Part shown: positions 39,801 through 56,165 of the stretch, piece after piece
Layout of the letters: every line of letters begins with the position of its first letter
How positions within the stretch are numbered: the stretch's first letter is position 1
DNA from: Chaenocephalus aceratus
Taxonomy: Eukaryota > Chordata > Actinopteri > Perciformes > Channichthyidae
Assembly (NCBI GenBank): GCA_023974075.1
Contig: CM043798.1
Coordinates: 20,276,941-20,340,940 of the forward strand
Direction of reading: 5' to 3'
DNA: 64,000 bases
Translations under genes and position numbers: made by a program
Notes under the pieces: generated by a model
Databases searched by the model: none
What the model was told of the DNA's origin: nothing
Seen by the model: only the letters and a program-made list of their open reading frames with translations

Positions 39801-40935
39801 GCCAAATAGAGACACACTCTTTCCAGATTGGCTCTGATCTGGCTTGATGTAGTGTGTTCAATTGGCTATTAATTAAACCATTACAGACTGGTGATTGGCA
39901 AATGGAAAGAGACGAGAGACTATTTAGAGCCAACAATAAATAAATCACCTAAAATATGAGATTTGTTTAGCCAGCAGTATGGACATGAGCTGTTTAAAAT
40001 ATATATATAATATAATATATATATATAATATAATTTATATTACAACATGATAAACCTGTGTTTTAAGTGTAAGGATCTTGATCTGTAAGTTCAAGTGCTT
40101 TGGTCAGACAAAGGAATGTGTGAGAGTCTGGGCAGTCACTGAATGTATCATTCAGTCAGCTGGAGAGTTGGCAAATCAGGTGCTACAGCATATTGAGCTG
40201 CGCGTGTTGTCAATCTGGACTCGTTCTCTGCCCTCTGGTCAAACTGTTTGGCTGGCAGAGAGGAAATAATATGACAGCTCACATTACAAAGGAAAATGGA
40301 GGGACTGTTCAGCTTCAATATCAGAAGGAGGCTGAGAGGCAGGGAGGAAAAGCCAGGAAAAGTGTGAGCTGAGCATGAAATATGAAATATGTAGCCTATA
40401 GATACATACTTTATTGGAATGACTGAGTATCATTTAACTTGACTCTACTGTATGTGTGATAGCCTACGACCATGCACAAAGGCATACAGATATACACATA
40501 TACATGTTTGCCACATACTTAAAAGTCTCCATGCAGTCCCTTGAATATTTGTCGAGACATGTCCCTGCTGAATGCATAAAAAGCAGTAAAATTGTCTGAA
40601 TTTGTTCTTTTGGAATAGTCCTGATTATGGAACTGATGTGCTGATTATAGGGTACTCTTGGTATTATAATTATTTTGTCTGGGCTAAGAGCAGTTCAAAG
40701 GAGGCATATTACTAAATTATAATTTTGAGGGATACAATTTGAATCTGTTTCTTGCACAGGTATCATATAAAAGTTTCTAAAGGGTTAGAAAATAACTAAT
40801 GTAAGGTAAGGAAAGACATGGAAAGAGATTATGTTTAAAGTGCGGTGCACATCTTCTGAATTGCCATAATCAGAGAAGATAAGGCTGTGTTACATTTAGG
40901 AAAGTTTGAATCACAAGCACACTTCAACATATCCA
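36877..40935. other. No gene seen
   Basis: AT-rich intron-like sequence with an AT/TATA repeat at 39998-40036. Nothing else recognised. Confidence 0.4.
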
Positions 40936-41149
40936 TGTATCCTTGGGCAAAATACTTAACCCAGAGTTGCTCCCGATTGCAAGACCAACGGTGTGTGAAT
41001 GTGTGTGAATGTTGGCTTTCTTGAGCAAATAGCACATTGCTCTGTATGAATGAGGTGTGAGTTGGTGAATGATCACTTGTAGATTGTAAAGCACTTCAAG
41101 GATTCATAAAGACTGGATAAAGCGCTGTATAAATACAGTCCATTTACCA
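40936..41149 (+). repeat. Fish LINE/SINE 3' tail
   Basis: CCTTGGGCAAAATACTTAAC, GTGTGTGAATGTGTGTGAAT and AGCGCTGTATAAATACAGTC are the well-known tail of a widespread teleost retroposon related to L2-type LINEs. The 5' part is missing. Confidence 0.7.
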
Positions 41150-41497
41150 AATATATCACTGAGAGAAACATTTTGAACTGCATTTCATAATGTATTGGGT
41201 TCATATGATTTATCCGTTAATATTAAGACGTGATTTAATGTAAAATGCATTAAATATTTACAAGTAACACCTTGATAATTTGGGCCCCAGGCAGTTAACT
41301 ACCTTGTGTTATCTTGTCTACCCCTGTCATTGATGTCTTATCAGTCTCCACTCTTGCTGTAGGCTATTAAGCTTATCTGACATTATATTCAAAACCTAGC
41401 ATACTATTTTGACGAGATAGAAGTTGTATACAAGGTAAAAAGAACAAACAGGAAAGGAATACATTTTGGAAATGTCTTAAAATGGAAGAAAAATTAA

Positions 41498-42376
41498 CAC
41501 AATAGCCGCGTTCACACCGCAGTACTTTTCCCACTTTAGTTCCGATATAGTTCCGAAATGTCGCGTTCACACCAAAAAGAGCCGGAACTAAAATTAGTTC
41601 ATCAGAACCTTTTGTACCCCCTTTTCCGTCCCTGCTAGAGAGCAGCTACTTTCGTGGGAGAAAAAGGTTCCTATGTCTGATTGGCTGGGCGGAATGCAAA
41701 CCACGCCCCATAAAACTCCCAACAAGTTTCATGGGAGCCTGCCTGCAGACCTCCACTCTCAGGACAGTTCCGGTGCAGGCTGCACTCTCAGGATACCTCC
41801 ACTGTCAGTACAGGAAGTGACGATTCTGACGAACACGTTTTTTTTCCCGCCCACCGAAGGACTCGTTTGATGGAAGTTTTCAAATCACAATGGAGACTCA
41901 TCACGGAGGTGATGAGTCCGCCCACCGTGCACTTTGGGTCGGCCTTGGTAAAGCCCTTTTGACCCCCCCAGCCTGGTTCTTGTAAAAGTGTTTCGCTCAA
42001 ATGACACCATGGAGGAATGTAACGGGAGTTGACAGGGGACTCTGCCCGCCTCACGAGTGCCTATTTTCGGACACTTTATTTCACTTTTGCTGGGAGTCCC
42101 AGCAGCTTCTACTGAAGCCAGTCCCCAACTCCGGGGACTTCCAGCCGGGGACTTCGGGTGGCAGTATACGCCGTGAAGTTGTTTACGGCCTGCCAGTAAA
42201 TCTAAAGCAGAAGAAGAAGTGACGTCAGCGGCTTCATTTGCCTAATCCTCCCTCAGGAATTTATTCCGGTGTGAACGCGATCTGTACTTAGTTCATGAGA
42301 ACTAAAGAGTTCTCATGAACTAAGTTCTCATGAACCTTTGTGGGAAAAGTACTGCGGTGTGAATGCGCCTATTGTG
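41498..42376. mobile_element. Non-autonomous foldback-like DNA transposon
   Basis: The 879-bp element has termini CACAATAGCCGCGTTCACAC and, inverted at the right, CACAATAGGCGCATTCACAC, continuing as CGCAGTACTTTTCCCAC in both. The right arm also carries a perfect 18-bp hairpin. No transposase. A target duplication is not evident, so the superfamily is open (PIF/Harbinger-like or similar). Confidence 0.8.
42286..42325. repeat. Perfect 18-bp hairpin, 4-base loop
   Basis: ACTTAGTTCATGAGAACT and its exact inverse at 42308-42325 flank AAAG. A third partial copy of the arm follows at about 42322-42336. It lies in the right arm of the foldback element. Confidence 0.9.
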
Positions 42377-42493
42377 ACTAACAATGTTAAAATGAAAAAT
42401 CATAGCAGCTACACAGTCAAATATAAAAGCAACATCTTAAAAATGCGGCATTGGATTAAGAGCAAACAGAGCTATAAATGTTAGCCTCAGAGC

Positions 42494-42495
<2 letters not shown>

Positions 42496-42545
<50 letters not shown>
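42496..42545. repeat. (TG)n microsatellite
   Basis: About 25 pure TG units. Confidence 0.95.
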
Positions 42546-42548
<3 letters not shown>

Positions 42549-45500
42549 TCAGGGACATCCAGTATTGTAAGATTATTTTTCTACCCAGGGTCACTTTGCC
42601 TTGAGGTGATGCTTGTATCTTTATTTTTTATTTTCCAAGCTCACACTCTACTTAAGCTCCGAACCAATTTAACACAGAGCGGGGAATGTATGAAGCTTGA
42701 CAGAGTCACTCAAATCCCCATCTGCGCCGTATTGGGGGCATAGTGGGAGAAAAATAAGGGCAAAAGATAGAGAGGAAAGTGGTCTTAGAAGGGGGGGGGG
42801 TACAGCAGGAAATAAACAGATCTGAATGAAGACGAAGCAATATGTTTCCATCTATAAAAGGCAGTTTACTGCAAAGCAAGTGTTGCCCGGCAAATTATGG
42901 CATTCATTAATTGTTGCCTCTAATACTGATGCTGGGAGGGAAGTTAATAATCTCACTTGTTAGCAGTGGATCACATCTTTAACAAAAAAAAAGCACCTGG
43001 TAAGAAAAGTGTCACAGTGAATTTGCAGCACCTCGTATTTTGGTTGTATGCAGCCATTAGAGTGATGAAAGAATTGTGAAATAAAGGGCGTGGGCCAAAT
43101 TATATTCATTTGTCACTTTCAAGTTTCTTAACTGTTCGGAGGTGTTTGCCAACAGCTTTTAAAGAGTGGTGTTAAGAACGGTAAAAAACGCAAGCCATGT
43201 AGATGAAGTGCTCCAAAATTATGCAGTACCACCTGTTAACAAGACACAAGAGAGAGTGCCAAAATGGCTTCCCATAAAGAGTTAACATTAGAGATGTGAT
43301 AATTACTCAAACAACAGAGAGAGCAAGAGCAGAATGTGTGTTTGTGCATGTCCATATAGAAATTACATTCTAAATGACATTGCTATTTCAACGTATTCAC
43401 TCATGTCTCAAATTTAAATTATCAATACAGCTGCATGCGCCAGGCTGGGGCAACATGCGTGAAGAGCTAAAGCCGTGCATATGATGAAATGCACCGCGGA
43501 GTACAGCTCACCACTGAAAAGACAATGCCAATGTTGTGACAAGCATGTCAAAATGTCTTAAGCATGAATACACATTTTCTTTCAGAAGAGATTATTTTGT
43601 TTTTTGTCAGGAAAGAAGTGGTGTGTCTTCATCCTTGTGAGTGTGTGTGTTTGTTTGTGTAATTTGCTGTGTTTGAGTGCAAAGACAGAGAAAAGGATGA
43701 GTAGGCAGTCTGTGTTAGAGAGGTGAGGAATAAAAGAACAAAAAGCTGTTAGTTCAGAGTTTGCAGTCAGAGGGCTGCTGGGATGTGAGTGCATGAGGAT
43801 CAGGACAACACAAAGAGAAAGCTTCTGCGATTTCAATAACACTCCACATTAAAGATGCAGCTCATAAAACATCACATGCTTCTATAAAGGTGTTCATAAT
43901 TCAAAAGGGATTTACAAACAAAGCTCCTTTAGAAAGTGCTTTATTATCCTACAAATTAACAAATCTGTTGTTTTGGTCAGAAAAGAGATGAATACATAAT
44001 TATATAAAAATAAAAAAAGCTTTGGCTTCTCCATCACGCTGATGGAGATTGCTGGCTTAATGCAGTAATCAGTCATTTGGCCAAGCGTGTTCATCCAAAA
44101 GAAGACAAAGGATGCCAAATAAGATTTCATTTGGTTGTCTTTCTTCTGCTTTCATGTGGGTTTATTGTTGTTGCTTTTGTGTGGAAGCAACAATGGGATA
44201 ACACTGATTAAAAATGATACAAATATGTTTATAATCTGTGAAAAATAACAATTTTCTAAATGAAGAATAATGTAGTGGGCTAAATGATGCTCCGATTATT
44301 TTAGAAAGCCTCTGCCTAATGACATAAATAGGACTATTTGGTTTTTGTATCTTATTATACTACATCTACATTCATACTCTATCATAAGAAGCAATCATCA
44401 TTTATTATTTGTAATTCAAAAAGCATAAATGAAACTAAACAGTGTGGGGCTTAAAAATATGGTAACAAAACACTTATTGCTTCAATAATTCATTAATTCA
44501 ATTAAACATGTAATCAGGGCTTTGGTACCATTCACGATTAGTAACTATCCTGGTAATGGTACACAATTGGGTGTGGCTCAAAATCCTTACTTATATTTTC
44601 CTGGAATATCACACAAATGTTGCCTGTTAGACTTTCAGGCTGTTTCCTTTTAAGGCCGAAAGGAAAACACTGTCTATGGTGCAGTATCCTTGACGATGTC
44701 CCACAATCAGATCAGCGTGGGACCACAGTGGGCAAAGTGAGCTTTCTATTTTCATAGGGGAGAGTGATGTTTATGATGAGGCAGGGGACCAGAGCTGGAC
44801 CGGGGGACATCTCTATCTGGGACAAGGCATCCATTTAATACAGCAAATACTTTCACTGTAATGAATCTGTGGGGAGGGTATCTACCTAATGAGGTAAGAC
44901 CCACGTGACCGCTGCAGAGAGGAAATGAGGAGAAAGGTATCGTGGGGAAAAAAACGCAAGAAGAAAGATGGGGATAGTTGGCCTGCTCGTTAATAAGCCC
45001 ACTGTAACAAATAAAGGGCTGTCATCGGAGGCCTGCAGGGTGTTTGGTGTGTGTGTCTGTGTGTGTGTGTGTCACACCTGGTAGCTTGGACTGCTTTTGT
45101 CCTTATTAACAGAGAGTTGAACTATAACCTCCTATCCAATAGAGCACTGTGTGACCAGCTTTGCACCCTGCGAACAGTTGTCACTTAATAGTGTGCAGCA
45201 GGATAAATGAGGGTCATTTAACATGAATTAAACATGATTGTCTTATACATTTAATACTAAGGATATATTATAAAGTTTCCCTGCTGGTCGCCACTTCACT
45301 CTGATAATTACCATTTGTATTTCATTACTCATTCTGTGTTACCTAAAACTGTTACACGTTTTTTTTTGTCACATGCCTCTGCACTTAAAGATTTTCAAGT
45401 TAAGTCTTATTCATGAAAGACTTTTCTCTATGATCAAGTTATAGGACCAATGCGGAGACATGCAAAACCCCCACGTTTTCCTCAAGTAACATTATGAGTA

Positions 45501-48498
45501 ACTGACATACAAATAGTGATTTAAAAAAATGGTGTTCTGTTCTCATAATAAGTATACTTTTCTAAAATAAAATAAAAACCGACATGTCATCTTCTGCACC
45601 AGATTCAATTGAAGTAATTTTCTACGTTTACTTTGAGTTATTGGTTTCAACTGTAATTAAGTGTTCCAGATTGTATACACAGCTCCACAGAACAGGGTAG
45701 GACGATAAAGCATCTTTAGAACGAGTTAGGCTGCTCTTAAAGTGAGAAACTCGCCAAAGAGAAAACGATGATTGATGGATCAAATGGAGGGAGGAGAAGT
45801 AAGGAAATCATAGTCTGAATTTCAACTGTTTGTTATAAAATTACTAAACTTCTGGGATCCGCAAAGACAGATAATGGCTAATACATCAATCGGGTGCCAT
45901 CTACATGCTATTGATTCATCTGACAATTGTATCATAATTATTTTTATGATACATTATTGAAAAAAGGAAAACAAATTAAAATATAATGCCCTTTAGGATT
46001 CAATTCCCTGTTGAACTCTTCAAGTTCATATTTTGTCCAACAATTTTTTTTGTATAACTATAATAAGGTTTTATGACAGAAATACTTTGTTGTGTTATAC
46101 TTTTCAAAGAATGCAGCAAATTATTGTTGTTATTATGGTTGTTTGGTTTGAAAAGTTTTATACTGACAATCCAAATGCTTGTGTATTAATTTTTTGCTGA
46201 TCAAACAATTTATCAGCTAATGGTTTCCGCTAGATAATCAACAACATGCTGGCTGGTTTATTGCATTACGTTTCCAGCCTCCGGGTCAGGACTCCGCACA
46301 TGGGGTCTACAAGATATCATAGATCATTAACAGCTTGTAAAAGGCAAAAAAAGGTAGTTCTATGGTGTCATCATTTGGTGAGAGGGGGTGTCATTTTTTA
46401 CAGGACGACATACTCAAGGAAAACCTTTTTTATGACTTTTGGCAATTACAATCTAAATGGGTTAATGGGTTTGAGTGCAGCTGGCATATCAGTCTTTTTT
46501 ATTGACAATGTGCCCCTTTTGAGGCTGTTTAAGGGTCAAATAACTCTTAACTTTGAGCTATTTATCAATTTGCCATTCTTAAGAAGACACAGTGACTTTC
46601 ACTTATGTGTTGGACTTTTGTAGTGTGTGCTTATTCTTCAGCAGAGTCTTTATAAAGTGAATAGCTTAAGCTAGCTTAGAGAAATATAAAAAGTGCTGCA
46701 ATGAAAACCAAATTCAACTTGAAAAGGTGGAAATATTAAAAGCCCTTTATCCTATTTTGTTTCCTAACACTGTAATTCTTGTGAATATGGCATTTTATAA
46801 GTGTTTATTTTTCCTCCGTTGTTATTCAAATGTTATTCTCCTCTGTGCACTTATTGTTAAATCAATACGGATTTAAGTAGCAGCTACAGACTGTGTCAGT
46901 GCCAGTGACAGGACACAACAAAGAATCCCAGAGGTTTAAAGTCATACTCTTCACCCTACATGTAATCACTTCTCCTGCCTGTCACAAACCCAAAATCCAT
47001 TTTCAAACCCATCGAGAAGCACTTGTGCTATCAGGTCAGAAGCAGGCTACAGCCTCCTTTATGCGGCATCAAAGGGAATATCTGCATACCCACAGATAGT
47101 CGAGTGGAATATTCCTTGGCCTCTCTGACTATGTTTGCCTCAACATGTCAACAGTAGTTCCAACCATTAAACCATCTCCCCTCTTTCTCCACTCTGGGAA
47201 AGTAAAATAAAAGTCTAATTAAAACATAAAACTCAAGTAGAGCTGACCTCTCTCCTTGAAAAAAAAGTGTAAATGTTCTGCAAAGCTAATGTTAAAACAA
47301 GATGATGTTGGACTTTACATTTTGTATAGGCAAAAATATAACAATATGAAAAAAAGTATTCCGCTACTGTATGAGGAATTTGTTTTTATCTTCAAGATTT
47401 GAACCAGGAAAACATCCCCTAAGAATTGATTGAGGCAGGCAGATATGGAGAGATCCATCTTCAAACTCTGGTCAGTGTTTTGATTTTGGGTGATGAAGAA
47501 ATGTGTTACCTGCCAGAATTGCTGAACCTCAGGAGCAAAAAATGTAACTCTGTTTCATTGAAAATGGTGTACAAATGTATTGGAAGAGAGACCATTTTGG
47601 TATATTTTTCACTGAAGGTAATGACAGCCAAGTGAGTGTTATTTGTGTCGAATCAGTTAAAGATCAATGTTGTCAGTCATCCATTGTGCAGTTCAATTGC
47701 TACAGGGAACTATTCTACAGAAAATGTTATGGCAGACCATTGTGTAACAATACATGCAAAATACAAAAGACTATTTGGGAGGCTTGACCAGCACTACTGT
47801 AGATACAGATAAAATATCAGATGAACAGAATATAAATTATAGATGGTTTATTTAAGCCTTAGAAAGCAACAGCATGTCCTATTTCAGATATCCTAAGTGA
47901 CCTGCAAGCAGAACAGTGAGAGAGAAAGTTGTGATTCTGTTCCGACCATTTCAAAGCCTATTGAATAAAACAAACTTAAATGAACTGTTGGAGTGGAAGT
48001 CATTGAATGATCGTCTCAGTTCTTTGCCACTGAGGAGTTATGGACTGGTTGTACACTATGAAACCCAATAATCCAGATACGTTGAGATGAAAGCCGACAT
48101 AAGCACATGCCAAATTTGAGACTGTGACTTTGACCATACAGTAGCCCTGAGCTGAAGGGAATTGCTTTTCACAGCGGAGCTTTTAGGTTTATCAAATTTA
48201 AAAGCAAAATTACCAAAAAAGCCCAAAATATTTTGGCACATGGCTTAATGCATAGCTGTAGGGAGCGGAGAGCTCCATTTTTCTTCTGTGATAGTCTTGT
48301 TCTGAGTCTGAATTTGGACAGTGTTTTTGCCATTAAGCATTGGAATGTACATTTGAAGGACTAGGCTCATAAAAGGGCTCTAAATACATACAGGTCTATA
48401 ATCAAACAACTGATACATTATAAATGTATTCAAAAGGAAGAGGTAGGTTAATCTGTTCTTTGTTATATCTCTGTGGTTTTTACAAAAACAGAGATATG

Positions 48499-48501
<3 letters not shown>
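42546..48501. other. Long stretch, no gene seen
   Basis: AT-rich intron-like sequence with a short GT run near 45048-45072. An open frame at 46246-46623 (125 codons) matches nothing I know. The patch at 42890-42960 has TAATT-type cores but nothing decisive. Confidence 0.4.

Positions 48502-48589
<88 letters not shown>
48502..48589. repeat. (CA)n microsatellite
   Basis: About 44 CA units with one CAAACA interruption; complementary to the TG array at 48778. Confidence 0.97.
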
Positions 48590-48777
48590 AAGAAACATGT
48601 ATGATTTCTTTGACATCTGACTGATTTCCAACATTCTATCGTTCTGTCACCTTCTGGTTTGCATTCAGACAAGTTTAAACCTAATGTGCCGACTGAACAT
48701 CCTTAATGTGGATTAGCTATGCATGGTTGTGTCTGCCGGGAATCCTTCCCTCCTGTGATATAACTGGAAGTGCTGCC

Positions 48778-48790
48778 GTGTGTGTGTGTG

Positions 48791-48862
<72 letters not shown>
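48778..48862. repeat. (TG)n microsatellite
   Basis: About 42 TG units with one C interruption near 48797. Confidence 0.97.
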
Positions 48863-48863
<1 letters not shown>

Positions 48864-48932
48864 ACAGATTTGACATTTAAACCATGCACTCTATTATATG
48901 GCTTTACTTTCTTTATGATCCATTGCCTAGAG

Positions 48933-50271
48933 CAGGGGTTCCCAACCTTTTTTCCCAAGGGCCCCCCCAAATGACTCCTGTTGGAAGTTGCGCCCCGCCC
49001 CCCCTAGTGTGCAACAGCGGTAATTAAAGTTTAAAAGTCTCACAAATGCTACAACTACTCTCACAAACTGGGTGAATGTGAAGTATTTTGTTAAAGGAGG
49101 ATGAAAGCGTAATTAAGGAGCACTATTGGAGTGACTTTGATGGTTTTTGGACTCAGGATTAATTCCTTTGAATGCCCGCTGTTTGAAGAAATTAAAGGAA
49201 GGCGCAGAAGTGGAAACAATTCACAAAGGGAGTAAACTGTTTAAAACACATGCTCAAAGTAAGCCGGATTTTGCCGTTGTGTTTATGTGGATTCAAAAGT
49301 CGTAAATAATCTACAAAATGGAGGAGACCGATCTGATCGGAGCAACTGACAAATAATCTAACTGAAACCGGCATGGACAATGACTATGTTTTAAAAATGC
49401 GCTTATCCAGAAAAGCCTGGTTTGGACACTTTACATGCGGAAGAAACATTTCTATTAAAGAAACAATTATACATGTCTGTCTTTGTATGCCTTTAAAACC
49501 TGTTAAACCCCGAGCCTGTTTTTCAGGTTTCAGGCTCGAAAATGACATTCCCAGAACAAATGACTGTAACTTCACTTCTAAAAGGTTTATATGAATAATT
49601 TTTGTTATCAAAGCAAGGTTACATCTGTGAGTTGGATGTAGAAGTGTCAGAATCAATATAGATGTTTCTGTGTCAGAGTAAATTCAGATGGAACATAGCA
49701 AAAAAATGTAAATTCCTGTCTCCGCCTAAAGAAAACCCATTACTTATAGTGAAGACCAACCTTGAATGATGGGTTAGTAGCCTAAAAGCTTTAGGAATCC
49801 AAATTATAACATATAATAAGTACCCTGTATCAAGATTGAGGCAAAACAAGTGGCATTTGACCTTTTTAGAGAGGTTTATGAAAATAAAGTCCAGGCGGAA
49901 TAAGCTTTGGGCACATTTGGGCCCATTTGGGCCCATCAGTGCCATTTGACCTTTTTCAGATACCAGACTATAAAAATCATTGTATTACATTGAATAATCA
50001 CTATAGGTATTCATTCCATTAAAAAAAAAAAAATTAAAAAAATGTAAATAAAAAAAAAGATTCTTAAAAAAATATTAAAAATATTTGTGTGAGTGTGTAT
50101 AAAAAAAATCAGGGTCCCCGTCGGCGGGGACCTTCGGGCTTAACAGGTTTAGCTACTAACTTGAATTTTTATTCAAATGAATCGATCAATTATTTTTTAT
50201 ATGTTATTGTAATGTAGAGACAAGGCCTTTTACAATTATATGTATAAAAAAATACAGGTTGGGAACCACTG
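48933..50271. mobile_element. hAT non-autonomous element carrying a nested repeat
   Basis: Starts CAGGGGTTCCCAACC and ends GGTTGGGAACCACTG, with an exact 8-bp duplication GCCTAGAG (48925-48932 and 50272-50279). The total is 1339 bp, of which 653 bp is the nested element at 49497-50149. Its own sequence is therefore about 690 bp and encodes nothing recognisable. Confidence 0.92.
49497..50149 (-). mobile_element. Nested inverted-repeat element, copy 2
   Basis: The left end AACCTGTTAAACCCCGAGCC and the right end, inverted, AACCTGTTAAGCCCGAAGG form short inverted repeats. About 420 bp from 49497 matches the inverse of 6660-7087. The far end (GTCCCCGTCGGCGGGGACC) is not found in copy 1. It lies wholly inside the hAT element, so it inserted later or was carried by it. 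Confidence 0.75.
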
Positions 50272-50279
50272 GCCTAGAG

Positions 50280-52906
<2,627 letters not shown>

Positions 52907-52914
52907 GGTACACT

Positions 52915-53759
52915 CATGGGCGTAGGAAGCATCCTCAATGTGGGTGGGACTATTTGAAAGGGGGTGTGGGTGGGTGGTGGAACTCACCTCCTCTAGAGGG
53001 GTCCGGGGGTTTGCTCCCCCGAGAAGATTTTGTTTTAAATGTTGAAGTTAAAAGCATCAATCTGCTGCACTTTGAGAGCAACATTAGGAGATTTTAAACT
53101 GTATTGTTGTGTTACTGTCCTATAGTATGAGTTGGATTTATTTCATATTCTCTTATTTTTAATAACTATAATGATCATATAAAGGTGTGCCTTGGAAATA
53201 CTTATTTACATAAATGATGACCAAACCGTTTGAGACCCACTACTTAGACTAAAGTTAACTATCTAAACCCTCAGAGAGTGCTTTACCTCACTGAACTGTA
53301 GTTATCATCCTCTCAGTCTGACAGGAGTGGACTCTCCCTCCACCCCTTTAATAACAGCACCTTATATCCGGTGCTAGTGGAGCACGAGCATGCTCGTGAA
53401 CTGTTAGCGCCGGAGCCTCGCAGCGTGGAAACTGTGGCGCGCATAATTTGACAACTAAAGACACATCTACACAAGAAACGCAGCATGTGTACGGCTCATG
53501 TGTACGGGTCTGAGAAACTGCCTTGGTACAAAGTAGCAGTGAAAACATGGTACGGAGTTTCATTGATTTGGGCATTCTCTCAATAAGCAAGTGGAATGGA
53601 TTTGATAATGAAGCACTGACACAGCGCTCTACAAAGAGCGGCGAATGGATAGACCGATTCACGGACTTTCCACATAGTAAAAGTGGGGGGTCTAAACTAA
53701 TCATTTTAAAAGGTGGGGGGGACTTGTCCCACCATCATATAATGGCTGCGTTGCCCATG
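52915..53759. mobile_element. Non-autonomous hAT element, 8-bp duplication
   Basis: Starts CATGGGCGTAGGAAGC and ends GCTGCGTTGCCCATG, with an exact GGTACACT duplication (52907-52914, 53760-53767). It shares the 50-bp block (53037-53086) and the GGGGTCCGGGGGTTTGCTCC motif with the 34499 element, so the two families are related. No transposase. Confidence 0.9.
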
Positions 53760-53799
53760 GGTACACTGTAAAAGAGAGATGCACTGTTACTTACTCTAG

Positions 53800-53801
<2 letters not shown>

Positions 53802-53860
<59 letters not shown>

Positions 53861-53864
53861 CACA
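53802..53864. repeat. (CA)n microsatellite
   Basis: About 31 CA units with one G interruption. Confidence 0.96.
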
Positions 53865-54084
53865 GTTTACCAACGTCATAGCAACTACTGTGTGTGATGG
53901 AAACTTCTGAAGCAATGGAGACGAGAGGGTGCATTCACATCAGCCTTTTATAGTCCGGTTGAATCAAACCCTGGTGCGTTTAGCCGCTTGGTGCGGTTCA
54001 TTTGGGTCGGTGTGAACACAGTCCGAGACCTCTTAAGTGAACTAAACAACCCAGCCTGTCCTCCTACAAAAAACGACCATATAG

Positions 54085-55441
54085 CAGTAGCGTAGGCAGA
54101 AATGTACTTTAGGGTGGGCCTGTAAAAAATAGGGTGAGCCACATTTTTCTTCTGCGCATCAGAAGCTAACAACAATCCCCGCCGGTACCGGTGGCAGATT
54201 ACTTTTAAAATACTTTTGGAATACTTTCCATCACCCGGACTGCATTCTTTGTACTGTCTTAAAACCTTTCCTTAAAATATGTTATGAATTGTAAGGTGTC
54301 CTTGGGTGCTTTGAAAGGCGCCCCTAAATAGAATGAATTCTCATTATTATTATTATTATTATCTGAAACGATGTAATAACTTTTACAACTTTTTCCAGTC
54401 ACTTGCCCCATGCCTTCAGCAGCAGCAGGCCATTCACTTTGATTTTATCCCATTATAAATGTCATCATTTCGACAATAAAGAAATGCTACATAAACGTTA
54501 TCTTGCACATTTTATCTAACCATCTCCGTTTCTAACTTTCAATATATTTTAAAAGAGATCTCTCTCTCTCATCTGCGTGCGGGGGCGGGGCCTCACAGAC
54601 ACGCTGCATCTCTCTCTCCCTCACAGACATGCTGCAGCGCTGTGCAGTGCGCACACAGTTCTGCCGGTAATGAATATTACATTTTGTGAGGAAACTTTTC
54701 CACCAATAATTCCAATAAGTGTTCCAAAATGTATTCACTTCAGGTTTACGAAAGTAACTGTAATCAGATTACTCGTTTTTCAAATGTAACGCCGGCTGAA
54801 TACACTTGATTTTTGTATTCTGATTACGTAACGCCGTTACATGTATTCCGTTACAACCCAACCCTGTATCTCTCTGGACTGTCCACCAGCAGATTAAAAA
54901 CACCCACCTCTCCGCCTCTTCCCAGGGACGAGGGAACCGTGCGGCAGAGTTTCCGTTAACATTTTTTTTCTTCTGACAGCCCAGCAGCAGCAGGAGAGGT
55001 GGGGAGAGGGAGGCGGGGCTATTTCATCGTTATCAGAAAATGATCGTATAGATCGCTGCTAGATGAGGGCAGTGGGGGCTCTTCTTGGAGTCTGGCTTTT
55101 TTTTAAAAACCAAAGTTAATTCGTGAACTTTGAGCCATCATTTATTTTGCAGGCAGCTCTCTGCCTCTCTCACGTTATTATGGCACGCGCCGGAACCAAC
55201 AATCCGTTTTTACCGTAAATGAGTTCGGTTCAGAGGATAAAGCACATACAACATTAATTAAACTCGATATTTGTTCACTTGAATTTCACTTTGAATTATT
55301 GGATATTCTCAATGGGTGAATAATCTTTTTTTATTATTAATATCTGTGTTTTTAAATAACACCGAAGCTTTCTCAGGGTGGGCCAATGAGTAAACTGGGT
55401 GGGCCTGGGCCCACCCTGGCCCTATGGTGGCTACGCCACTG
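54085..55441. mobile_element. Non-autonomous hAT element, 8-bp duplication
   Basis: Starts CAGTAGCGTAGGCAGAAATG and ends GGTGGCTACGCCACTG, with an exact CCATATAG duplication (54077-54084, 55442-55449). The interior includes a LINE tail with ATT units (about 54280-54361) and a GTAATCAGATTACT block also common in fish repeats. No transposase. Confidence 0.92.
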
Positions 55442-55614
55442 CCATATAGGCCGATTGTTCATGCCCTTATTAATCTAGTGGTCGTGTAAGAAACAACATG
55501 CTCCCGGCCCGTTCATTGCAAACGCTCAGAAGGGACGTTTATTCACAAATAGCCCTCTCTGGAAAATCCTAAATTGTGGAATAGTTTGGCCATTAAAATG
55601 CTTTTTGATTTGAT

Positions 55615-56165
55615 TTCTGGCGAGAAGTGTATATTGTACTCTTAGAATCCTCGTCCAGTCAATGTGTACTTGTGTACCATGCTGCAAATGGATCTGGCCC
55701 TTCCTACATCCAGGACATGGTTAAACTGTACACCCCAGCGCGTGCTCTACGCTCTGCATCAGCCAAACGACTCGCTGCACCCTCGCTGCGAGGGGGACCC
55801 AAGTTCCCATCAGCAAAAACACCTGGGTTTGCTATCCTGGCTCCAAAATGGTGGAATGAGCTCCCCATTGACATCAGGACGGCAGAAAGTTTACACACCT
55901 TCCGGCGCAGACTGAAAACTCATCTCTTTCAACTCCACCTCGAGCGATAGAACTACTAACAAATAACTGCTAATAGAGCACTTATATACTAATAAAGGAC
56001 TGGCTTATCTATAGCCAGTTCAGTAGCACTAGAAATACTTGGCTCTATGAAACCTGATGTACTTATATGATTTTGTTTTCTTCAAGGTTGTGTCTTCCTG
56101 GTCGAATGTACTTATTGTAAGTCGCTTTGGATAAAAGCGTCAGCTAAATGCAATGTAGTGTGTAT
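55615..56165 (+). mobile_element. LINE 3' end (L2-like), 5'-truncated
   Basis: A frame at 55627-55950 reads the end of a non-LTR polyprotein: NGSGPSYIQDMVKLYTPARA, APKWWNELPIDIRTAESLHT and RRLKTHLFQLHLE. The noncoding tail has GTAAGTCGCTTTGGATAAAA and GCAATGTAGTG, an abundant fish LINE tail. The copy lacks RT and is inert. Confidence 0.75.

Noticed and set aside
46246..46623. 125-codon open frame
   Set aside because: No recognisable domain, no splice or promoter context, AT-rich; probably chance.
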